From CAYJWS01 sp964373925 (GTDB taxonomy: Bacteria > Patescibacteriota > Patescibacteriia > Buchananbacterales > GWA2-38-13), in assembly GCA_964373925.1 (NCBI GenBank), contig CAYJWS010000017.1, positions 1 to 19,541 of the forward strand: a stretch of 19,541 nt of DNA, given 5' to 3'. The notes under the pieces are model-generated. The model was not told the origin of the DNA, did not search any database, and saw only the letters and a list, made by a program, of their open reading frames with translations. Below are positions 13,029 to 19,504 of the stretch, in pieces (the stretch's first letter is position 1; each line of letters opens with the position of its first letter). The position numbers and the translations under genes are program-made.

Positions 13029-13113
13029 TCAGTACGTAGTTTGTAGTGGGTAGTGAGTAAAAAATTTATTTATTGCTCACTGTAAACTATACACTATCAA
13101 CTACAAACCAATA
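13029..13113. repeat. Heptad-phased inverted repeat, TAGT family (rpsH-rplF spacer)
   Basis: The left arm at 13029-13056 is TCAGTAC, GTAGTTT, GTAGTGG, GTAGTGA, starting 5 nt after the rpsH stop. The right arm at 13079-13113 is ACTGTAA, ACTATAC, ACTATCA, then ACTACAA, ACCAATA. The rplF ATG at 13116 sits in ACTATG. The spacer is 91 nt. Confidence 0.85.
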
Positions 13114-13115
13114 CT

Positions 13116-13661
13116 ATGTCCAGAATAGGAAAAAAACCAATTATTATTCCGGAAAAAGTTGAGCTTACGATTGAGAAGTATAAAATTGTAGCTTCTGGGC
13201 CAAAAGGCAAGATACAGCTCGATGTCCACCCTCACGTACATGTGGAAAAACAAGAAAATACCATTATTGTAAAAGTGGAGCACCCAGAGGATCATAAAGA
13301 TGCCGCCCTATGGGGACTTTTCCGCAACCTTATTTTTAATATGGTTCATGGAGTTACCGAGGGTTTTTCAAAAGAGCTGGAAATTAATGGCATTGGATTT
13401 AAAGCCGAGGTAAAGAAAGATATCCTTGTCTTACATGTTGGTTATTCGCATCTGGTTGAATATAAGATTCCCAAGGGCATTGAAATAAAAGTAACCAAAA
13501 ATATTATACATGTTTCAGGAATAGACAAACAGCTTGTTGGACAGACAACCGCCGAGATTCGAGAAATTAAAAAGCCGGAACCTTACAAAGGAAAGGGAAT
13601 TAAATATGTTGACGAAGTTATTAGAAGAAAGGCTGGTAAGGCCGTAACAAAGAGCGAGTAA
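13116..13661 (+). CDS. rplF: 50S ribosomal protein L6
   Basis: L6 binds 23S rRNA near the sarcin-ricin loop and the factor-binding site. The 181-residue length is standard, with the MSRIGKKPIIIPEKVE start, a duplicated fold (ASGPKGKIQL in the first half; VSGIDKQLVGQTTAEIR in the second), GVTEGFSKELEINGIGFKAE and the C-terminal signature PEPYKGKGIKYVDEVIRRKAGKA. No Shine-Dalgarno is visible; the heptad array ends 2 nt before the start codon. Confidence 0.98.
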   Translation: MSRIGKKPIIIPEKVELTIEKYKIVASGPKGKIQLDVHPHVHVEKQENTIIVKVEHPEDHKDAALWGLFRNLIFNMVHGVTEGFSKELEINGIGFKAEVKKDILVLHVGYSHLVEYKIPKGIEIKVTKNIIHVSGIDKQLVGQTTAEIREIKKPEPYKGKGIKYVDEVIRRKAGKAVTKSE

Positions 13662-13668
13662 TGTATGG

Positions 13669-13750
13669 TTAGTTTTTAGATGATAGATAATAGTTTATAG
13701 AATTATAACCTAAAAGCTAAAAATTATTACCCAATATCTATGCGCTAAAA
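13669..13750. repeat. Heptad-phased inverted repeat, divergent TAGT family (rplF-rplR spacer)
   Basis: The left arm at 13669-13703 is TTAGTTT, TTAGATG, ATAGATA, then ATAGTTT, ATAGAAT. The right arm at 13709-13750 is CCTAAAA, GCTAAAA, ATTATTA, then CCCAATA, TCTATGC, GCTAAAA. The units are more diverged than in neighbouring arrays but the 7-bp phase is kept. The spacer is 93 nt. Confidence 0.75.
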
Positions 13751-13754
13751 AAAT

Positions 13755-14111
13755 ATGAATATTCAAAAACGAAAAAATGAAATTAGGATGAGAAGAAGGG
13801 CGAGAGTTCGCGCCAAGATTTTTGGCACTTCTCAAAAGCCGCGGCTTTCGGTGTATAGAAGCATTAAGTATATATATGCCCAGCTTATTGACGATTCCTC
13901 CGGAAAGACGGTCGTTTTCGCTTCTACGAAAGAAGTTGACTCAAAAAAGAAAAATACAAAAGAAGCGGCGTCACAGGTCGGTATTCTTATAGCAAAAAAA
14001 GCTAAAGAAAAAGGAATAACAAGCGCTGTCTTCGACAAGTCGTTTTATAAATTTCATGGCCGCATTAAATCGCTAGCAGACGCCGCGCGCGAACATGGCC
14101 TACAGTTTTAA
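13755..14111 (+). CDS. rplR: 50S ribosomal protein L18
   Basis: L18 binds 5S rRNA and links it to 23S rRNA in the central protuberance. The 118 residues include the basic N-terminus (RKNEIRMRRRARVRAKIFG), PRLSVYRSIKYIYAQLIDDSSGKTVV, and the C-terminal FDKSFYKFHGRIKSLADAAREHGL, all typical. The gap to rpsE is 18 nt without a repeat array. The start follows the divergent heptad array and lacks a Shine-Dalgarno. Confidence 0.97.
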   Translation: MNIQKRKNEIRMRRRARVRAKIFGTSQKPRLSVYRSIKYIYAQLIDDSSGKTVVFASTKEVDSKKKNTKEAASQVGILIAKKAKEKGITSAVFDKSFYKFHGRIKSLADAAREHGLQF

Positions 14112-14129
14112 ACTTGAATTATACCGTAT

Positions 14130-14705
14130 ATGGAAAATCAACCGAAACAAAAATCCACTCCACACGCAGGAAAGAAGACTCGCGCTCAACGCCCACGCGA
14201 GGCGCGAATGGATTCTGATTTTAAGCAAGAGATAATAGATCTCGCTCGCGTCACGCGCGTTATGGCCGGTGGCAAAAGAATGCGTTTTCGAGCCTGCGTT
14301 GCCGTGGGAGATGGAAAAGGAAAGGTAGGAATGGGAGTTGCCAAAGGCGCGGACGTAACCTTGGCAGTCAATAAGGCAGTTGCAAAAGCGAGAAAGAATA
14401 TGGTTACCGTTCCGTTTGTACATGAAACAATACCGTACGCCGTAACTGAAAAATTCGGCTCAGCCGTAATTCTTCTCAAGCCTGCTCCAATAGGTACTGG
14501 CGTAAAGGCAGGCGGGCCGCTTCGCATGGTTTTTGAGCTTGCGGGCGTAAGAAATATTGTTGGAAAAATTTTAGGATCAAAGAACAAAATTAATAATGTC
14601 ACAGCGGCATTACAGGCCATAAAAAGCCTTCGGCTCATAGAGGTAAAGCCATATGAAAAAATCAAAGATCAAAAACCAATAATTAAAAACAAAGAATCGT
14701 TATAA
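14130..14705 (+). CDS. rpsE: 30S ribosomal protein S5
   Basis: S5 sits at the mRNA entry site and helps control decoding accuracy. The double-stranded-RNA-binding-like domain (DLARVTRVMAGGKRMRFRACV, then GDGKGKVGMGVAKGADV) and the C-terminal domain (KPAPIGTGVKAGGPLRMVFELAG, LGSKNKINNV) are present. At 191 residues it is longer than E. coli S5 (167) because of a basic N-terminal leader of about 30 residues (PKQKSTPHAGKKTRAQRPRE) and a Lys-rich tail. The next gene is rplO after only 23 nt, so there is no room for rpmD (L30), which lies here in most bacteria. Confidence 0.97.
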   Translation: MENQPKQKSTPHAGKKTRAQRPREARMDSDFKQEIIDLARVTRVMAGGKRMRFRACVAVGDGKGKVGMGVAKGADVTLAVNKAVAKARKNMVTVPFVHETIPYAVTEKFGSAVILLKPAPIGTGVKAGGPLRMVFELAGVRNIVGKILGSKNKINNVTAALQAIKSLRLIEVKPYEKIKDQKPIIKNKESL

Positions 14706-14728
14706 TTTTTTATTTTAGCGTAGCACAT

Positions 14729-15172
14729 ATGGCACTGTCATTACACAATTTGCAGATTCCACACGGATCCAAAAAGAAGAGAAAGCGAGTGGGAAGGGGA
14801 GATGCTTCCGGACACGGAACATCAAGCACTCGTGGAATTAAAGGGCAAAAATCTCGCTCCGGTACAAGCGGGTTTAAGCGTATGGGCATGAAAAAAATTC
14901 TTCAAGCATCTCCAAAGTTCAAGGGGCAAAAGATTCGATATCCAAAAATGCTTCCGGTAAATATAGAAACGCTTGAAAAGCATTTTGACGCTGGACAAAT
15001 TATTGATGCAAGGGTTCTTCTTAAAAAAAATATTATTAATAAACTTGACAGAGGAATAAAGATATTGGGAAAGGGCAATCTTAAGAAAAAATTTACTGTT
15101 GTTGCCAACGCCTTTTCAGAGAGCGCGAAAGAAGCTATACTGAAAGCAGGAGGAAAGATAGTAATTAAATAA
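14729..15172 (+). CDS. rplO: 50S ribosomal protein L15
   Basis: L15 is a late-assembling 23S rRNA-binding protein. The 147-residue length is standard. The glycine- and arginine-rich N-terminal extension is recognisable (LQIPHGSKKKRKRVGRGDAS, then GHGTSSTRGIKGQKSRSG), followed by the globular part with LPVNIETLEKHF, VLLKKNIINKLDRGIKILGKG and the C-terminal SESAKEAILKAGGKIVI. It directly follows rpsE, with rpmD absent. A long palindromic heptad array begins at its stop codon. Confidence 0.97.
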   Translation: MALSLHNLQIPHGSKKKRKRVGRGDASGHGTSSTRGIKGQKSRSGTSGFKRMGMKKILQASPKFKGQKIRYPKMLPVNIETLEKHFDAGQIIDARVLLKKNIINKLDRGIKILGKGNLKKKFTVVANAFSESAKEAILKAGGKIVIK

Positions 15173-15247
15173 TTTCTAATTTCTAATTACTAATACCTAA
15201 TTTCCAATACATATTACTTGGAAATTGAAAATTAGAAATTAGAAATT
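15171..15247. repeat. Near-perfect heptad hairpin, AATT family (rplO-secY spacer)
   Basis: 15171-15188 (AATTTCTAATTTCTAATT) is the exact reverse complement of 15230-15247. An inner 9-bp stem pairs 15199-15207 (AATTTCCAA) with 15218-15226, leaving a 10-nt loop. The hairpin starts inside the rplO stop codon and ends 9 nt before the secY ATG. It is the cleanest example of the array architecture in the window. Confidence 0.9.
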
Positions 15248-15256
15248 TCCGAATAT

Positions 15257-16534
15257 ATGTGGTGGAAAAAAATATTACAAATTTGGAAATCGCAAGATTT
15301 AAGAAATAGCATTCTTTTCGTTTTGGGAATGCTTATTATATTTAGAATTGCCGCGCATATTCCTATTCCGGGAATAGATGGCGTTGCTTTAAAAAAGTTT
15401 TTTTCAGACAATCAAATTTTAGGGCTTTTGAATGTATTCTCCGGCGGCGCTATGGAGAATTTTTCCGTTGTCGCTTTAGGCGTCGGTCCGTATATTACCG
15501 CGTCTATTATTTTGCAGCTTTTGACAATGATTATCCCTAAGCTCGAAGAGCTTTCAAAAGAAGGAGAGGCGGGCAGGCAAAAAATAAACCAATGGACAAG
15601 AATGCTTTCTGTGCCACTTGCTATTTTACAGTCGTATGGAATGATCGTGCTTTTACAGAGATCTTCTGCTCAAATTCTTCCTTCGTTCACTCCGATGACG
15701 CTGGCAACAACTATGATGACCGTGAGCGCGGGAACGATATTTCTTATGTGGATAGGGGAGCTTATATCGGAAAAAAAAGTTGGGAACGGTATTTCGCTTA
15801 TCATATTTGCCGGTATCGTAACAAGCATTCCAAGCGGCATTCAGAAAATACTTGTCAATTTTGACCAGTCGCAGCTTATAAGTATTGTAAGTTTTGTGGT
15901 AATCGCTGTCATAACCACCGCGGGAGTGGTTTATATAACGGAAGCCCAGAGAAATATTCCGGTTTCATACGCAAAACGAGTGCGTGGCATGAAGATGTAT
16001 GGCGGTGCGAACACCCATCTTCCATTGAGGGTTAATCAAGTTGGAATGATTCCTATTATATTCGCCATATCCATTATACTTTTTCCGCCCATGATAGCTC
16101 AATTTTTTGTACGGGCAAAAACGCAATTTTTGGCAAACTTCGCGCAAAACACCATAGCGCTTTTTCAGAACCAGACTTTTTATGGAATCATGTACTTCTT
16201 GCTGGTATTTGGCTTTACTTATTTTTATACGGCAATAGTGTTTCATCCGCACCAGATCGCGGAAAATCTTCAAAAACAGGGCGGGTTTATTCCTGGAATT
16301 CGTCCGGGGAAGCATACTTCAGGTTATCTCCATAGCGTTTCACAGAGAATTATGCTCGCGGGAGCGTTGTTTTTAGGCATATTGGCGGTAATACCGATTC
16401 TTACAAGCCAATTTACGGGTATTCAAAATATACAAATAGGCGGCGCAAGCCTTTTAATCGTGGTATCTGTGGTTATTGAAACCGTAAAGCAGATAGAGTC
16501 ACAGCTGAGCATGAGAGACTACGAGTCCCTCTAA
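15257..16534 (+). CDS. secY: Preprotein translocase subunit SecY
   Basis: SecY is the ten-helix channel of the Sec translocon in the cytoplasmic membrane; it exports and inserts proteins with SecE and SecA or the ribosome. The 425 residues carry both family signatures, GPYITASIILQLLT from 77 with PKLEELSKEGEAGR to 107, and GNGISLIIFAGIV at 176-188. The cytoplasmic loop QRNIPVSYAKRV (231-242), GGFIPGIRPGKHT (342-354), and a C-terminal SMRDYESL tail are also present. The plug region contains FSGGAMENFSV. It is the last gene of the spc block and is followed by an intrinsic terminator. Confidence 0.98.
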   Translation: MWWKKILQIWKSQDLRNSILFVLGMLIIFRIAAHIPIPGIDGVALKKFFSDNQILGLLNVFSGGAMENFSVVALGVGPYITASIILQLLTMIIPKLEELSKEGEAGRQKINQWTRMLSVPLAILQSYGMIVLLQRSSAQILPSFTPMTLATTMMTVSAGTIFLMWIGELISEKKVGNGISLIIFAGIVTSIPSGIQKILVNFDQSQLISIVSFVVIAVITTAGVVYITEAQRNIPVSYAKRVRGMKMYGGANTHLPLRVNQVGMIPIIFAISIILFPPMIAQFFVRAKTQFLANFAQNTIALFQNQTFYGIMYFLLVFGFTYFYTAIVFHPHQIAENLQKQGGFIPGIRPGKHTSGYLHSVSQRIMLAGALFLGILAVIPILTSQFTGIQNIQIGGASLLIVVSVVIETVKQIESQLSMRDYESL

Positions 16535-16555
16535 ATACGTTTATAATAATTACAC

Positions 16556-16584
16556 AAGCAGATTTTTGTTAGAATCTGCTTTTT
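16556..16584 (+). terminator. Intrinsic terminator after secY
   Basis: AAGCAGATT (16556-16564) pairs with AATCTGCTT (16573-16581) around an 8-nt loop, followed by a run of Ts (16580-16584). It begins 22 nt after the secY stop. It is the only textbook-like stem plus T tract in the window and marks a probable end of the ribosomal protein transcript. Confidence 0.8.
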
Positions 16585-16600
16585 GTATGTTAGGGTTTTG

Positions 16601-16609
16601 TGGTATAAT
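16601..16609 (+). promoter_or_regulatory. Extended -10 promoter after the secY terminator
   Basis: TGGTATAAT at 16601-16609 is a perfect extended -10 (TG, one base, TATAAT). The -35 region is weak (TTTGTA at 16582-16587, 16-bp spacing), and overlaps the terminator T tract. It would start the transcript for the 84-residue protein, the antiporter, adk and map, with a leader of about 175 nt that includes the second copy of the 90-bp element. Confidence 0.6.
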
Positions 16610-16642
16610 AAAATGGTAATTTTCAGATATTGAGATGTTTAG

Positions 16643-16778
16643 AATTTTTAATTTTCAATTATTAATTTTTAATGAATGAATTAATTTTCAAATTTAAATT
16701 ATTTAAAAATTAGTCACCGCCATATGGCGGGATCCCGCTTACAATATAAAAATATAAGAGCGGGAAAATTAAAAATTG
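16643..16778. repeat. Composite AATT-family heptad region (downstream of secY)
   Basis: Units AATTTTT, AATTTTC, AATTATT, AATTTTT, AATGAAT run in phase from 16643 to 16677; a second series starts at 16683 (AATTTTC, AAATTTA, AATTATT, TAAAAAT). The GC-rich core and the terminal GAAAATT unit follow, as in the rplW-rplB spacer. Here the array lies after a terminator and promoter rather than directly between cotranscribed genes. Confidence 0.7.
16681..16770 (+). repeat. 90-bp duplicated element, copy 2
   Basis: This stretch is identical to 7152-7241. The palindrome CCGCCATATGGCGG is at 16717-16730, and the second stem at 16733-16739 with 16759-16765. It ends 22 nt before the start of the 84-residue protein gene, in the same orientation as copy 1 relative to its downstream gene. 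Confidence 0.92.
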
Positions 16779-16792
16779 TAAACTAATACTTT

Positions 16793-17047
16793 ATGGGCTT
16801 ATTCACATCAGACACGCCAAAAATATTTAAAAACAAGGAAGAGATCAAAAAATCGATTTTAGAGATTCATTCTTTGGATTACAAGCAAAGGCCTATTGTT
16901 ATGGGAGCTTTAATTGCCGAGCTTGATAATGGGGGAGTAACGCGCCAGGAGCTTGTTAAAATTATCCATGAACTTAGAAAAGAAAATGTTATTAGCGACA
17001 CTGACCGTGACAGCCTGCTTCATCTTTCGTCAGAAAAAAAGGCTTGA
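16793..17047 (+). CDS. Unknown 84-residue protein
   Basis: I do not recognise this protein. It is 84 residues, charged and predicted helical (EEIKKSILEIHSLDYKQR, then ALIAELDNGGVTRQELVKII, then HELRKENVISDTDRDSLLHL). No membrane segment, signal peptide or metal motif is visible. The alternation of helices with a turn at DNGG followed by TRQEL is reminiscent of a small helical-bundle or winged-helix-like fold, but that is only impression. It stands between the secY terminator and the antiporter (30-nt gap), behind an extended -10 promoter and the second 90-bp element. The start is the first ATG after that element; no Shine-Dalgarno. Confidence 0.75.
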   Translation: MGLFTSDTPKIFKNKEEIKKSILEIHSLDYKQRPIVMGALIAELDNGGVTRQELVKIIHELRKENVISDTDRDSLLHLSSEKKA

Positions 17048-17077
17048 ATGTATTGATGATAAAATTTTAGAAAAATA

Positions 17078-18004
17078 ATGCTTCTTTATTTCGTAATTCT
17101 CATTTTATTTTTTTTGGTATTGGGAAAATCCGCGGATTTTGTGGTTACCCGTGTAAAAAAAATAAGCAAAGATTATAAAATTCCCATAGTATTCTCTGGC
17201 CTTATACTCGGGTTCTTTACTTCCGCGCCCGAGTTTTTTATTGGAATACAATCAACCGTCTTGGGCGTGAGTGCCATTTCTTACGGCAATCTTATAGGCG
17301 GAATTATTGTTTTGTTCGGGCTTATTGCTCCGCTTCAAATATTTTTAAACAAAGGGATGCGCATTAAAAATATTTTTAGCATACAGGAGCTTGTGGCGAT
17401 TCTCATCTTCCTTATACTGCCCGGAGTTCTCATGATTGACGGAAGCATACATCCCATAGAGGGGTCCGTACTCTTTATCCTTTATTTCGCTCTTATTAAT
17501 TTTATTTCTTTACGGGACTTAGAGCACCATAAAAATTTTTTTCTTGACAAAAAACACTTGCGAGAATTCTTTTTTATTATCTTGGGCCTTGTTGCTATTT
17601 TAATATCATCACATTTTATCGTAACGGTTTCTTTACGAATTATAGAGACATATCATTTACCTTTATTTTTAGTCGGATTAACCGCGTTTTCTATTGGTAC
17701 GAATCTTCCAGAACTCATTTTAACCGTTCGGTCATGGCAAAAAAAATCAAAAGATCTTGCGTTTGGCAATATGGTTGGTTCGGCAATAACAAATGTTCTT
17801 ATCATTGGGATGCTATCTATGGTCAGACCCATACAAATTTCTATTGGCGCGCCTTTTTTAGTGCTCTTGTTTTTCTTTATTTTTTTATGTATTCTATTTA
17901 CTGTGCTTGCCGTATCAGGAAAGCGCTTTACGCAAAGAGAAGGCCTTGCGCTTTTAGGCGTATATATTGTCTTTATCATAACTCAAATATTTGTTATTTA
18001 TTAG
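17078..18004 (+). CDS. CaCA-family cation antiporter (sodium/calcium exchanger-like)
   Basis: This 308-residue integral membrane protein has about ten hydrophobic segments and the two alpha repeats of the CaCA superfamily (YrbG/NCX-like), which exchange Na+ or H+ for Ca2+ or related cations. Alpha-1 reads GFFTSAPE (45-52) with GNLIGG (70-75); alpha-2 reads SIGTNLPE (205-212) with GNMVGSAITN (230-239). Glu52 and Glu212 match the central ion-binding glutamates. Alpha-1 lacks the usual GSN part: positions corresponding to Ser77 and Asn81 of the Methanocaldococcus exchanger appear as Gly75 and Leu79, so the ion selectivity may differ. It is only 3 nt upstream of adk, so cotranscribed. The substrate cannot be assigned from sequence. 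Confidence 0.88.
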   Translation: MLLYFVILILFFLVLGKSADFVVTRVKKISKDYKIPIVFSGLILGFFTSAPEFFIGIQSTVLGVSAISYGNLIGGIIVLFGLIAPLQIFLNKGMRIKNIFSIQELVAILIFLILPGVLMIDGSIHPIEGSVLFILYFALINFISLRDLEHHKNFFLDKKHLREFFFIILGLVAILISSHFIVTVSLRIIETYHLPLFLVGLTAFSIGTNLPELILTVRSWQKKSKDLAFGNMVGSAITNVLIIGMLSMVRPIQISIGAPFLVLLFFFIFLCILFTVLAVSGKRFTQREGLALLGVYIVFIITQIFVIY

Positions 18005-18007
18005 ATT

Positions 18008-18646
18008 ATGCAAAGAACCATACTTATTTTTGGAGCGCAGGGATCCGGCAAGGGCACGCAGGCGGAAATGCTCACTGAAAAATTCGGGTTTGTATATGTT
18101 TCCACGGGCAACATTTTTCGTCAAGAAATTGACAAAAAAACAAAGCTTGGCATACGCGCCGAAAGTTATATTCGAAAAGGAAAGCTTGTGCCCGATGAGA
18201 TTACGGATGCCATTGTCGCTCTTCGATTATCGCAAGATGACGCTCGCAAGCGCGGATGTGTTTTTGATGGATATCCCAGGAATAAAAGCCAGATGACGGC
18301 GCTTGAAAAAATCGCGCGCGTTACGGATGTCATTATTATTGAAATATCCGACAAGGAGTCGGTATTCAGGATTGGCGGCAGGCTTATATGCAGTTGCGGC
18401 AGGACATATCATACAATATTTCATCCGCCAAAAATTAAGAATATCTGCGATAATTGTGGAAAAAAATTGATTATACGAGACGATGATAGGCCAAAATCAA
18501 TAAAAAAGAGATTAGAAATTTATCACAAGGAAACAGAGCCCCTCTTTGAGCTGTATGAGAAAATGGGAGTGGTACGCCGAATTAACGGCGAACAATCCAT
18601 ACCTCATGTATTTAAAGATGTGGCGCATGCCTTAGGGCTGAAATAA
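18008..18646 (+). CDS. adk: Adenylate kinase, zinc-lid type
   Basis: Adenylate kinase interconverts ATP and AMP with two ADP. The P-loop is GAQGSGKGTQ (9-18), with AMP-binding STGNIFR (32-38) and DGYPRN (87-92). The LID starts at IGGRLICSCGRTYH and ends at RDDDRP, and has four cysteines (128, 130, 147, 150) likely to bind zinc; the first pair is spaced C-x-C instead of the usual C-x2-C. The 212-residue length is typical of the long bacterial form. It starts 3 nt after the antiporter stop and ends 1 nt before map, so the three genes form a tight unit. In most bacteria adk directly follows secY; here two genes intervene. Confidence 0.97.
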   Translation: MQRTILIFGAQGSGKGTQAEMLTEKFGFVYVSTGNIFRQEIDKKTKLGIRAESYIRKGKLVPDEITDAIVALRLSQDDARKRGCVFDGYPRNKSQMTALEKIARVTDVIIIEISDKESVFRIGGRLICSCGRTYHTIFHPPKIKNICDNCGKKLIIRDDDRPKSIKKRLEIYHKETEPLFELYEKMGVVRRINGEQSIPHVFKDVAHALGLK

Positions 18647-18647
18647 T

Positions 18648-19424
18648 ATGAAGTATGTAAAAAATGAAAAGGACATTGAGCATGTACGAACAGCTGGCAA
18701 GATCCTTGCATCTGTTTTAGGCGAAGTGCAAAAGTTGGTAATGGTTGGAGTAACAACACAAGAGCTTGATGCATATGCCGAAAAGCGCATCCGCGAGCTT
18801 GGAGCCTTGCCGTCATTCAAAGGATATAGAAATTCTACCGATGAGCCCGAGTTTCCAACCACACTGTGCACCTCCGTGAATAACGAGATTGTGCACGCGC
18901 CGGCATCTTCGCGAATTTTAAAAAAAGGGGATATTGTTGGCATTGATATAGGGCTTAAGTTTCATCGTGATGGAAGAGATTATTTTGTTGATATGGCGCG
19001 CACCGTGGGAGTTGGAAAAATATCTCGTGAGGCAAAGAAACTGCTTTTGGTGACTGAAAAATCTTTGGATATAGGATTACAGCAGGTGAGCCCGGGAAAT
19101 TATATATCAGATATCGGAAAGGCGGTGCAAACATACGTAGAATCTCATGGATTTTCAATTGTTCGGGCGCTCGTGGGACATGGCGTGGGGTATAAAGTAC
19201 ACGAAGAGCCAAGAATTCCAAATTATTATACGGACAAAATGCCGAAAATTGAAATCCAAAAAGGAATGGTGCTGGCTATTGAGCCCATGGTAAATATGGG
19301 GTCGTATGAGATTGAAACCCTTGACGATGGATGGACTATTGCTACAAAAGACGGCTCGCTCTCGGCGCATTTTGAACACACAGTTGCTGTTACGGAGAAG
19401 GGATGCGAGATATTGACACAGTAA
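18648..19424 (+). CDS. map: Methionine aminopeptidase, type I
   Basis: This enzyme removes the initiator methionine from nascent proteins at the ribosome. The 258 residues contain the five expected metal ligands: Asp100 (GIDIG), Asp115 (VDMART), His178 (GHGVG), Glu212 (IEPMV) and Glu243 (HFEHT); His185 (VHEEP) is the usual substrate-contacting histidine. The two aspartates are 15 residues apart instead of the 11 in E. coli, because of an extra segment KFHRDGRDYF. There is no N-terminal SH3-binding zinc extension. The start codon is 1 nt after the adk stop. An infA gene would be expected further downstream, outside the window. Confidence 0.97.
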   Translation: MKYVKNEKDIEHVRTAGKILASVLGEVQKLVMVGVTTQELDAYAEKRIRELGALPSFKGYRNSTDEPEFPTTLCTSVNNEIVHAPASSRILKKGDIVGIDIGLKFHRDGRDYFVDMARTVGVGKISREAKKLLLVTEKSLDIGLQQVSPGNYISDIGKAVQTYVESHGFSIVRALVGHGVGYKVHEEPRIPNYYTDKMPKIEIQKGMVLAIEPMVNMGSYEIETLDDGWTIATKDGSLSAHFEHTVAVTEKGCEILTQ

Positions 19425-19504
19425 AATTGGGAACATAAAATTTATATTATACGTGAATCAAAAAATTCAAAGTTAATCTATTTTTTTCCCATCTTTTTTA
19501 ACGG

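Noticed and set aside
8100..13750. Possible CRISPR array because of regularly recurring similar repeats
   Set aside because: Units are 7 bp, contiguous, degenerate and inverted, with genes between groups and no unique spacers of CRISPR size.
14186..14665. 159-codon open frame on the minus strand opposite rpsE
   Set aside because: It is fully inside a certain S5 gene, with a composition expected from an antisense shadow and no recognisable domain.
17734..18296. Alternative plus-strand frames overlapping the antiporter and adk
   Set aside because: They overlap two clearly identified proteins and show Cys/Tyr/Arg-rich shadow composition.
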